Shown in pieces: positions 26,701 through 38,700 of a DNA stretch of 64,000 nucleotides (within the stretch, counting starts at the first letter, position 1; every line of letters starts with the position of its first letter). The stretch lies in contig CM049318.1 of NCBI GenBank assembly GCA_026874595.1, forward strand, positions 28,424,956 to 28,488,955, in the 5' to 3' direction. The position numbers and the translations under genes were made by a program. This stretch comes from Sipunculus nudus. Lineage: Eukaryota; Annelida; Sipuncula; Golfingiida; Sipunculidae. The notes below the pieces were generated by a model. The model had not been told where the DNA came from. It made no database searches and saw nothing but the letters and a program-made list of their open reading frames with translations.

Positions 26701-29700
26701 ACAAGCACAAGATTTGCATAATGTCGGCGACTGTCCCAAACAGAACACGTCTAGTCTTTTTGAATAACAGTGTTGATATGTTTTCTGGCCCTTGGGTTAT
26801 TTTTTGTACAAAGGAGACAGTTTAAAAAGTTCCAGGCCGAAGGTTGCAGGAGCAATTCCACCGACTATACTGCGTGACTTATAATGTCCATCCTCACATG
26901 TAATTTGTATGAGACAAATAATCAAAAATATGGCAAAACTGTTCACAATGACTGCGATTTATTCATCACTGGAGAACAGAGATATAGCAATATCAGCTGA
27001 TGATGTACTACAATGCAACATCGTACATCATCAACCTAGTTTGTGATGTCACTATTGTAAATGGCAGCTGCTCAATCCTTTAGAGAATTATACCTCAAGC
27101 CATGATCGATCCGAAGGCCTTAGCAGTAGCTGATACTATTCAGGGACTGGGTGTCTAGTGTCTTTGTTATGACCTGAGTGACCCTAGGCAGGCTGTCCAC
27201 TGTGTATAGGGTAGCTCGTGGCTGGAGACAGTCTGTGTGTATCATATTATACCCTCATGGCAAGGGTTTGTTTACAAGTGTATTTGTCCCCATTTCTTGC
27301 CCTGGTTTGTACTGTCCTTGCTGTTTGTACTGTCCTTGCTGCATGGGCTGGGGGGAAGTGACTGCCACGTAGTCCTTTAAGTAAAGTCAACAAGACAGCA
27401 AGCATTACAGTAAAGAAGATTTAATTGTGGTCCTACCCCAGAGAAGCCATAAGGTAAAGGCTAAGTTAATATATTATGCTTGTTAAACAAGGGTTACACA
27501 TATTTCGTAAGTTCTATTATCAATATTATGTCAGAATTAACAGTTGTTGTAGAATATGAATAGTCAGCTGTGTAACATATCTCTCAGGGTGATCATATGG
27601 AGATTGCTAGGCCTGTAAACAGTCGCTAGAGTCGAAACTTTTACTTCCGAGTGGACAGTTCAGGCAAACTTTCCGTCAGTGATTACAATTCTTAAAGGGT
27701 CAAGGTCACATCAGTCAATGAGATGAGTTGTGTCTTCAAGTGGTGTCGCAGTTAATTGTTGAAGCAGGTCCTAAGAGTTACCTATACCTGCTGACTCCTG
27801 CTTCGCCTAAAGATAGTGAAAGAAATCTGTTGTGCATGATAATGTTCACTGACTGTTACGCTTAAAACAGAGGAAAATGGCTGATCACAAGGAAAAAGCA
27901 GACGCACTTGCTCAAGAGACTGCCCATCTGAGTGAATCGATTGAGACCACTGTAAACTCAGAATTCAACAGGCAGCTGTCTAGTGAAAGACAGGACAGAC
28001 AGCAGGAAGCCGATCCTGAACATCATGATTTACGGCGTTCTACGCGAGATCATAGGTCGACTGAGAAATCTCTACAGTTCAGAGTTGAGCAGTTCAAATC
28101 AAAGGAATTCAACAAAGTTTACAACACGTGCAAACTGGAGTTACTTCAGATCAGAGAAAGCATTAAAAGGGACTGCAGTGAAGAAGAACTGTTCGATCTG
28201 CAAGTAGGTCTTGAAAAGGCTTACAAAAAGGTGGAAGGCGTTTATGAAGACTTGAGAATCTCCGAAGTCGGAGTTAAAGCATTTAATTAAAAAGAGGAAG
28301 TCGATCAACTGAAGGCTTTAAAAAAGTCTTATGCTTCCTCAGTGTACAGTGCGGCCACTGAAAGCAGCTTGAAATCATCAGCAAAAAGCGTCAGTGAAAA
28401 GGCAGTTGAAACTGCTGCAGACCTGGCCGTCAAGCGTGTTCGTGTCAAGGCATTGACAAAGCAAGGACAAGAAAGAGCCTACCTCTTGCAACTTGAAGCC
28501 GAAAGGAGAAGAAAGGATGAGGAAGTAGAGGCCCAGCATCGAAAACTTGAAATTCTTAGAGCAGAACAGGAAGTAGAGGAGGGCGATGCTAAACTTAAAA
28601 TGTTTATTGCTGCATCTACCAACAGTGAGGAGGTGGCAAGTGAGCTGAGCGCCTCATCATCTACTCAGAAACCACACGATCCTGTTTTAAACCCACAAGC
28701 TCCAGCTTTTGTCCCTCCTTCGCCATCCCTTCCAACAAACCTGCCTGACACAGGGAATGCAAAAGGTGAATCGTTCCTGGTACTTGCCATAGCAAATGCA
28801 ATGGACAGGAATCTACTCCCAGTGCCACCGCCAAGGGTTTTCAGCGGCAGTCCGATTGAGTTTGTTACATTTAAAAGGAGTTTTAAGATGCTGATAGAGA
28901 ATAAAGGAATAACTGCAAAAGAGAAAATATACTACCTACAAGAGTATAAAGCAGGGGATGCTAAAGAAGCCATAGCTGGATGCTTCTTTGGTACCTGTGA
29001 AGAGGACTATCAACGGGCCTGGGAAACCCTAGAGAAACGGTATGGACATCCCTTCAAGGTGCAGGAAGCCTTTAGGAACAAATTAGAAAGGTGGCCTAAG
29101 GTCAGCCACAGAGATGGACCAGCTCTCCAGAAGTATGCAGACTTCCTTAAGTGAAGGCTTGCTTAGACGCTATGCCACCACATGTCAGGGGCTTACAAGT
29201 ACTTGATGACTGCAAGGAAAACCAGAAAATGGCCGCAAAGCTTCCTGACTGGGCCATTACCCGTTGGAGTAGACAAGTTACTGAATGGCTCAACAGAACA
29301 GGTGAATATCCCAGCTTCACCACATTTGTGACCTTTGTGGCGAAGGAAGCCAGAGTTGTTTGTGATCTGGTGGCATCAATCTCTGCTATCAAAGGGACCG
29401 AAAGTACTTATGAATTTAAATCGCATGGGGATGCCAGGAAATCAGCACGTACCCTAACTACCAGTGCTGGAAAATCACCTGATAAGAAGCATACAAGGAT
29501 CGTTAGTGCAAAGCCGGAAAGGTCATGCCTATTTTGTAAAGGAGGACACAATCTTTCTACATGTACCATCTTCAGTGGGAAGGCCATCAAGGAGAGACAC
29601 TCTTTTATCCAAGAGCAGAAAAGATGTTTCGGTTGTCTGCGCACAGCAGTGCAGGATCCGCCACACCTGTCATAAATGCAAGGGTCGTCATCCCACTGTA

Positions 29701-32700
29701 CATCATGACAACAACAAGGTCAAAAGCTCACAACAACAGTCCTCAACCAGTCAAAATGCTTCTGAAACTGAGTCACCAAGACCAAGTGATGAGGAAGGTG
29801 CAGCAGTCTCCCTGAATGCTAGCAGTGGAAATTCAAGTACAACAAATGTCGTACCTGTATGGCTTTCCTCAGCTCAAAATCCTCAGAGTGAGAAATTAGT
29901 ATATGCCCTTCTGGACACCCAAAGTGATAACACATTTATTGATGAGAGGGTGTGTGAAGGGCTCTCAGTACCTACAGAATCTGTCAAACTCAAATTGACT
30001 ACGTTACTTGGAAAGGATGTATCAGTGATTTGTGACAGGGTTGGTGGTCTTCGAGTAAGAGGATACACCTCGGGCCAGTATATCGATCTTCCCTCGGCCT
30101 ACACTCAGAGTTTCATCCCACTTGATAGACAGCACATTCCAACAAGTGAAACAGCCAAGTCCTGGAATCATCTTGTTTCAATTGCGCCTGAAATGCCTCC
30201 ACTGATGGACTGAGAAATTGGATTGCAGATAGGTTACAACTGTTCTGCTGCTCTAGCTCCATGTCAGGTAATCACAGGTGAGACTGGTCAGCCATATGCA
30301 GTCAAAACTGACCTAGGTTGGAGCATAGTTGGAAGTCTTGCAACCATTGACTCTACTGAAGTTTCAGGATTTTGTCACTGCACTAGTTTGAAGGAAGCTC
30401 CACCAGTTACACCAGTTGATGTTCTCAATGTGTTAGAGTCTGACTTTAGAGACTCAAAGAGCAGAGACGTGATAACTTCCCAGGATGACATCAAATTTCT
30501 ACAGTTATTGGAGAACAGCATAGTTAAAAATGCCAAAGACCATTTTGAGTTACCTTTACCCTTCAGAACCCGACCTGAATTGCCAAACAACTGAAACTGG
30601 CTGACATAAGTTTGTCCCACCTCAAGAAACGCTTAGACAGTAATCCTCAATATAAAGAACGCTACACACAAACCATCAAAGAAACCCTGAAGGATGGCCA
30701 TGCAGAGCTGGCAGAGGGAGTGCCAAATCCGGGTGAGCTATACTATATCCCACATCACAGAGTATGGCATCTGAAAAAACCAGACAAACTAAGGGTGGTT
30801 TTTGACTGCTCAGCAAGATACAGAGGGGAGTCCTTGAATGATCATCTGCTATCAGGTCCTGACCTCACGAATAACCTGTTTGGAGTTTTGTGCCGGTTCC
30901 GCAGACATCCAGTTGCAGTGATGTGTGACATCGAAAAAATGTTTCATCAGTTTCATGTCAGTCCTGATGATAGGAACTACCTTAATTAGATTTCTCTGGT
31001 GGGAGGGAGGTGACACCAGCAAAGAGCCACTGGACTACAGAATGAATGTACAATTGTTTGGTGCAACATCTTCGCCAGGATGTGCCAACTTTGACTTGAA
31101 ACATCTTGCTAAAATGTATAGTGAGAAATACCCACTGGCTGCTTCATTCCTGAGTCAAGACTTTTATGTTGACGATGGTGTAACAAGTGTAGAAAGTGGC
31201 AAAGAGATTGGTTAAGGTGGCTCGTGAACTTTGCTCACATGGGAAATTACGCCTTCATAAGTTTTTGTCCAACAACCCCAGTGTCATTGAGAGTATTTCA
31301 GTCTCTGAACGAGCTAAGGGCATCCAAGAAGTAAATTTGCAGAGGGATGACCAACCTGTTGAAAGAACCTTGGGTCTCCACTGGAACACTGAGCCTGATG
31401 TGTTCACATTCCAACTGCAAGTGAAAGAACACCCCAACACCCGTAGAGGAATCTTAGCAACCGTCGCAAGTGTGTATGACCCACTTGGATTCATAGCGCA
31501 ATTTGTACTTCAAGGCAAAGCCATCCTCCAGTAAATGTGCAAGCGTGGCACAGCATGGGACGAACCCATTTAAGATAATCTGAGGCCACGGTGGGAGGAA
31601 TGGAAGGAGGATAGTCAACCAAGTCATTGATCAAGTAGAGAGCGAGGAAAGGATAGTAGATGGATAATGAAAGCTGTGGAATACAGAGAACAGAATAAAA
31701 GTTTTTACACTACACTGTCTTCGCTTCATGATGACCCGTGCGATTTGAGGCTAAAATAAGATCAGGGGTGGAGGCCGCTACAACTATTGTCTTGTAAACA
31801 GCTCTCGCAACCATAGGCATGGCAGGCTTTCTGTGTAGGAGCATTTTTGGGGTTCATTATCATAATTAGGTCTAAAGGGCAGAACACATGGGCTGTGATG
31901 GATAGGTCAATTAAGTAACTCAGTGTAAAACAAGTGCATTGAGGACAGTTAATCAAAGTGCTAAGATGGCTGCCATTGTTTGGGAAACTTTATGGTGTTA
32001 AAATGAACTAATAGTTTGAGTTAATACACATATTATTGCAGTTGTATAGATACCTATAAAAGTTTATGGACAATTAAGAAATAAAAAAGTTTGATGTCTG
32101 TTTCAGTTGATGGACATAGAGGTACAGTGGCTGCGAATCATCAATCTAATTATTGTCATGCTGCTTTTTTCACACTGGAATGGCTGTATCCAGTACCTCT
32201 TCTTGTACATCGAAGGCTTCCCTAAAGAGACATGGGTCACCAGAGGAGGGTATCATGTAAGTGCTTTCATATGTCAAGTTTCTTTACACAAAAATTTGTT
32301 ATTGTTTTCTTTAACCTATGTCGGATTGAGCATTTTATTTGGCTTGCTGCATTGACTTCCATTGGCTCTTAAACTGTCTGGCCAAATTGTTCAATTTTTC
32401 ACAGAAACTTTCCCAGAATCAGTCCCTCTCAAGTTTGCTTGAATGTTCCAATTCAGTGATTTTTGGTTGAGTTAATTGTGAAACAGGAATTTGAACTTAG
32501 TCATTTGGCCAAGTAAGTACCTAACATAACAATCGAAGAATCAACAGGAGCTAGCATCACCAAGTTTTATGCCAATATTGAACACATGAATCATATTTTA
32601 AATTGTGCATGGTATTGGTGGAGCCACCTGCATCAATCGTATTTGTACAGGGCTCATCAGTCATCGGTACATTAACCCATAATCTCTAAGGAACAGGAGG

Positions 32701-35700
32701 ATCTAGCATCCCTAAAGTATTGTGGTGCCACCTGCATCAGCCTGCTTTTTACTAGCAGAAAACTCTTAATTTTAGCCTCTTTCAGCTTCTGGATAAAGAA
32801 ATGTTTTACAATGTAACTGTCAAGCCCAATTGTTTACTTTTTCATAAAAATTTTCCTAGGGTAGGGTTTTTAAGAACAGTTTGGGCTGATTGATTTTTGG
32901 TAGAGTCACAGAAAGCTGAAATTGGTCTTGTGGCCAAGTAAGCCTATATATAGACTGAGGGCTGCAATAGTCTCTGTCACATACAACCCGCCAGACTCGT
33001 GAATGTAACAATCTCTTTATTCCGGAAAGAGGGTCGGCAACTGTCCAGCAGGGCCAACCAAAACATACTCTCCATGCAACATGCCATATCATGTAATAGT
33101 CTCTTATTTAGAATTACTCTGTGACATCTTCCCCTTTGTTAAGATATCTTTAGGACCGGTTGTCTGAAATAAAGTGTCATACTCTCCAATGAAATCATTA
33201 AAACAAACATGTTGCATTTAACCATAGGTAAATCACTACGAGTCTCTTACTGGTATTGAAGCTAAATTAACCAGCCTTCTACGAAAATAAACTTTCACCT
33301 TAACTGTTACTGTAATCACTTAGTCCATTGCATAATCATTATGCCACGCAGGTTTTATTTGTTTTCTGGTACTTTTTGCGGCGCTGGAATAGGTTTTGTT
33401 TGTACGCACGCGGTTTGTTGGTTGTCATGTTGTGTTGAAGGTGATAATGGGAGTCATCTCTGGGATGATCTGGTGTCTTATCCGTCGTTCTTTCCTCAGG
33501 GTGGTGGTCATCAGTATCACTGACAGGGTGCTGAAACTGAACTTGATTAGGAGATGGATTTAAGAATCTCTTGTTTCTCCTGTATGTTTGACCACACTCT
33601 GTAGTGACGTAGTATGATCTGGGTGTATCATGTACTCCAGTAATTACAGCTGGCGTCCATGTTTTATCCAACTGTACTGTTACACTATCACCCAAGTGTG
33701 GAGTTTTAGCAAGTCTCGCGTGTTGGTCATAGTAGTATTTCTGCTTCGTCTGTTGATTTTGCAAAATGAGATTTTGCTGATTCAACAACCTTTGGTAATT
33801 TGTCATTTAAACGTCGACTCATGAGCAACTGAGCAGGTGAGTAAGATAGTCCACATATCGGAGTATTCCAATATTCAAGAAGAGCGATATGCAGTTCCTT
33901 GTCTTCATGATAAGCTTTCTTTAACAGAGTTTTCATGATGTTGTTAAATCGTTCACTCTGTCCGTTTGATTGTGCGTATGTAGGGGAACTAGTAACCGTA
34001 CAAAATCCCCATTGTTGAGCGAATTCTTTTAAAGGATAACTACCGAAGGGCATATATTGTCACTCACCAAAACATCAGGAATGCCGTGTCTGGCAAATAT
34101 AGGTTTTAGAGCGTGGATTACTCCCTTAGCTGTTTTGCTATCCAACTTGGTTATCTCAGGATACTTTGAAAAATAATCAACTACAACCAAATATGCTTTT
34201 CCTTGAAAGTCAAACAGATCCGCCCCAAGTTTACACCATGGGCATTGTGGTATGCTATGCGATATCAGCGGTTCTTTGTAGTTCGATCGCTGGTACTTGG
34301 CACATGTGGCACAACGTTCCACAAACTTTATGATGTCTTTGTACATGTTAGGCCAGTACATGATATTTGTGCACGATTTCGTGCAGTTTGACAAGTATGT
34401 CCTCTTTCTCAGATTCAGAAATTATCAGTCTTTCTCCTACAAACAGTAGCCCGTTTTCCTCATGGATCTGATCGCGTAAATTCCAATATGATTGAAGATC
34501 ATGAGGAACTGAGGATTTGTGCTTTGGCCACCCACAAGATACATAGTTTTGCATTTTACAAAGGTCTTTGTCTAGTTTGGTCGCTGCGCGAATTTGCTGG
34601 AGCCTCGTTGGTGTCACTGCATAAGTGGCTGTGACCTCATGAATGAGCATGTTAGTGCCAATTGTGTCACAAGCTGGTTTGTCCGATACGTGCGCTCGCG
34701 ATAGCGTATCAGCAATATACATTTTGGATCCTGGTACATATTGAATACCGAGCTGATATTTCATGAGCTATAGGAGCCTCAATTGGATCCTGGGGGTAGC
34801 ACTATACAGCGGTTTTTGAAATATGGCCTCCAGGGGGCGATGATCACTCTGCACTTCAACTTGAGAACCATATATGTATTGGTGGAATTTTTCTGCATCA
34901 AACACAATTGCTATTAGTTCCTTCTCTATTTGCGCATATATGGTTTCAGTATCGGTAAATGAGCGAGATGCGTACGCGATAGGTTGCCTGGCCTGTATTA
35001 AACATGCACCGAGACCTGTGGATGATGCATCTGCCTGAATTGTCAGCGGACTTTCAGGATCATACAACCGGAGAACAGGCTTACTACTGAGCACTCGTTT
35101 TATGTGATCCATCGCTGCCTTGTGTTCGGATTCCCATGTCCAAGGTGTGTCAGATTTCAACAACTGTCGCAGGGGGCTGATGACAGATGATTTGTTTGGA
35201 ATAAATGGAGACAAGAAATTCAAGGCGTTGAACTGACTGCTTGTCAGTAGGATTTGGCATGTCTAGTATAGCCTATATTTTCGCGCTATCAGGCTTAAGT
35301 CCATCTGCACTGAGTCGCACTCCCAAATACAACACTTCCGACTTTTTGAGTTGTATCTTGTGGCGATTGAATTTAATGTTGTGCCTTCTTGCATGCTCAA
35401 GAGCGTTATAAAAAATCTGGTCATGATGCGCCTCATCTTTAGCTGCTATGAGCATGTCATCAGCTACGACGTACACTCCCTCTATATCTCCAAATATCTG
35501 GAATGTTTTCTTTTGTTGTATCTCGCTGGCACTCGAGATACCAAACGGCATCCGTTTAAAACAGAATCTGCCAAATGGTGTGTGAAATGTACACAGTGCA
35601 GCGCTATCAGAGTCAAGTTCTACCTGCCAGTAGGCATCTTTCTGGTCCAGGATTGAGAAAAGCTTGCATCCGCTTAGCTTGCTAACTATATCATCAAGCG

Positions 35701-38700
35701 TTGGTGTCTGGAAATGTTCACGGCGAATTGATTTGTTCAGTTGCTTAGGATCTAAGCATAATCTCAAAGAGCCATCTCGCTTCTCTGTGATGACGAGATT
35801 ATTTACCCAGTCAGTGGGTTTGTTAATAGGCTCAATGATCCCTAAAACTCAAAGAGTTTAACACAAAGCGGTTCGTACAGTTTGTGAGGTACCCGTCTTG
35901 GAGGTTGAATTGTCAGCTGAGCATCAGCACTTAGTTGAATGTGATATTGCCCGGGATAATTGCCAAGTCCTTCAAACACATCAGAGAATTTACTGAGAAT
36001 ATCGTCAGTTGACAAACTGGCAATCTATAGTGTGTAGTTCTGCGGTAGCATTTGCTCCAGACTGAAGTAATCCTAATTTTATTGAAGTGTCAAGACCTAA
36101 GATCGGTGGAGATTTTTTCTTTGTCACGAAAACTTTGGTTGTCTGACTGGTATTCCCGATTTTTATCGTTTTCTTGGCACATCCTGCATGCTCTACCACT
36201 GTGTCACCAAATGCTCTAAGAAGGACGTTTGAGGGCTGCAGCTCTGGGCGGTTTCGTATGCGTTTCCATGTTTTCCATGGTATTGTGTTAACTTCCGCTC
36301 CGCTATCAACTTTAAAGCGAATCTTACTATCACAAATTTTCACAGTTTCAAACCATGCTTTTTGATCTGCAGCTACTGTCTCTGTTGATTTGATAGTGAG
36401 TGGACACAAAAAGAATTCATCCTCTGAGCTGTTATCATTCGATTCAGCAGAGACATTTACCTGCCTGGGTCTGGTATTACGTGTTCTACAACACCTGGCG
36501 AAGTGATTTTGCCTTGAACATATTCTACACGTCTTGCCGTATGCATGCAGGGCAATCTCTCGGTGTGTTAGTCTCATGATTACGGCCACAACGAGCACAC
36601 CTGTTTGACTGAGCTGATGCTGTGTTTTGATCTCTGGTATTGGGTACAACATTACGTCTGGACCTGCGTAGTGCATTGACAGTTCTCTGACTTTGAGGGT
36701 TACACTGTGGCACCATGGTCTGTATTTCTCTATGAGTAATTTCTGAAGCTTTACATATGTCAACAGCTTTTACAAGCGTAAGGTCCTTTTCACGTAAAAG
36801 TCTCTCTTTAAGTGCTCTCTCAGTTATGCTGAATACAATTTTATCTCTAATCAGGTTATCACATTCAAGAAACTCACACTTACTGCTCAATGTTTCAATT
36901 GTGTCAGATAATCATCAAAGGGCATTTGTTCTCCTCGTTTGTAGTCCCAGAATTTGTATCTGTTAAACACTATCCTTTTCTCTCTGGTCAGTACTGTTTC
37001 AAATTTTGCCAGAACATGAGCGTAATTTGTTTTATCCTCACCCGCCGACCACTCAAACTGGTTGAATCTCGTCAAGGCTTTTGGCCCTAACGCAGTGAGT
37101 AACATACCAATTTTTACGTTGTCAGGTTTTCGTGGGCTTCGATTGCCGTCATATACAGTTCAAACATTTGTCGAAACTGTTCCCAACTGCCTGCAACGTC
37201 TCCATCGAACGAAAGTGGTCCTGGGGGTCGGAAATCTTCCATTTTCGACTTCTGACACCATGTCACATACAACCTGCCAGACTCGTGAACTGTAACAATC
37301 TCTTTATTCCGGAAAGGGGGTCGGCAATTGTCAAGCAGGGCCAACCAAAACATACTCTCCATGCAACATGCAATATCATGTAATAGTCTCTTATTTAGAA
37401 TAACTCTGTGACAGTCTCCGTCTGCAAAACTGTTTTTTTCAGACAAAGTCGGGGGATACTATGTTTTCATGACGGTCCCCCCGCCGCCGCATATAAATCT
37501 TGTTGGTGCGATAACTCAAAAAATATTTCACGGATCTTTACCAAACCTAGTATATGTATAGATATAGGTAAGAGGACGACACCTATATAAAATGAGGTCA
37601 TGACCTGTACTAGGAGAGTGTCCTTGACCTTGAATAGGTCCAATTTTAGGGAAAATCACACAACTTCTTAAATATCTCAAGAAATCTTGCATAGATTGAT
37701 CCCATAATGGATAGGGTTTTCATGTTCCAGAAACTGGTGGCGCCACCTGTTATTCTTTTCTTGTTTTTGTGCCTTTTAATACCCCCAGAATTGCCACTTG
37801 ACAGTGCTGTGAGCATTATAAGTCAAAAACCAATGGACAGATTTCTTTTATATTAGGCATATACATAGATAGGGGTTATGGGATGATGTTTATTTAAATT
37901 GGGGTCATGACCTTTCCTATGAGAGTGGCCTTGACCGTGAATATTCCCATATTTGGTGAAATTCACACAAAATCTTTAAATATCTCAGTAAAGGAAACAT
38001 GGAATGATCCAAAAATCAAATTGACTGAAGATCTAAGATAGCTTTGTCTTTTGCAGAAGACAGGTGGTGCCACCTTGTGTTGTTTTCTTGTTAAAATGAT
38101 GTTAACGCAATAACTTTGAAAGAATTTGAGGTACAGTCACCAAACCCACAGGTTTGATGCATCTTATCAACAGCTAGGTCAATTTTGAACATGGATGACC
38201 TTGATACATTTTTTTAAGGTCACAGCAGGGATAATGTTAAAATGAAATTACGGCAATAACTCAAAAAAAAATTGTTAGTACAGTCACCAAACCTACAAGT
38301 TAGATGCAACTTATCAAGGGCTTGGAGGGGGGGGGGGGGGTAATTGTCCTGGGATACTATGGCACCTGAGGTGCCAAGAAATATCTAGTTAAGACTGGTG
38401 GCACCACCTGCAATCTTTTTAGCATTGAGTCCATTCATGCGTTTGCCATCTGTGCATATAAGTGAATTTAGCCAATCTCTTAGGATTGGTTTCATGTATT
38501 GAGCTGAAATTGTGCATATCCATAGATCTTAGATACCTCCATTTCATACTCTAGACTCCGGGTGGTCTCATCTGCAATAATTTTTACACCTTGCATTGGC
38601 TTTGGGCGTGAATCACTTTTATCTCCTAAGTGGTTCAATGTATTGGTCTGAAAATTGTCTTGTCCATCCATTTTGGATAGTTTTCTCATAGACCAGACAA

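Larger units (their letters stand above)
27877..31534 (+). mobile_element. Degenerate BEL/Pao retrotransposon in intron 5
   Basis: Gag with the DUF1759-type region, CCHC zinc knuckles, aspartic protease and reverse transcriptase appear in BEL/Pao order but are broken by in-frame stops (28,288 and 30,211) and at least four frame changes. RNase H and integrase were not found, so the 3' half is deleted. It lies in the same orientation as the host gene and must be spliced out with the intron. No pair of LTRs was recognised. Confidence 0.85.
32975..37413 (-). mobile_element. Gypsy-type LTR retrotransposon, full length but mutated
   Basis: Two LTRs of 152-153 bp frame a 4.1-kb interior. They are flanked by a 5-bp target duplication GTCTC (32,970-32,974 and 37,414-37,418). 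In minus-strand order it has a primer-binding site, gag with zinc knuckles, protease, reverse transcriptase, RNase H and integrase: the Gypsy/Metaviridae order. Frameshifts and stops break all of these into about ten pieces. It sits antisense in intron 6 of the channel gene. LTRs this short are unusual. By eye they differ at several positions, so the insertion is not very recent. Confidence 0.9.
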
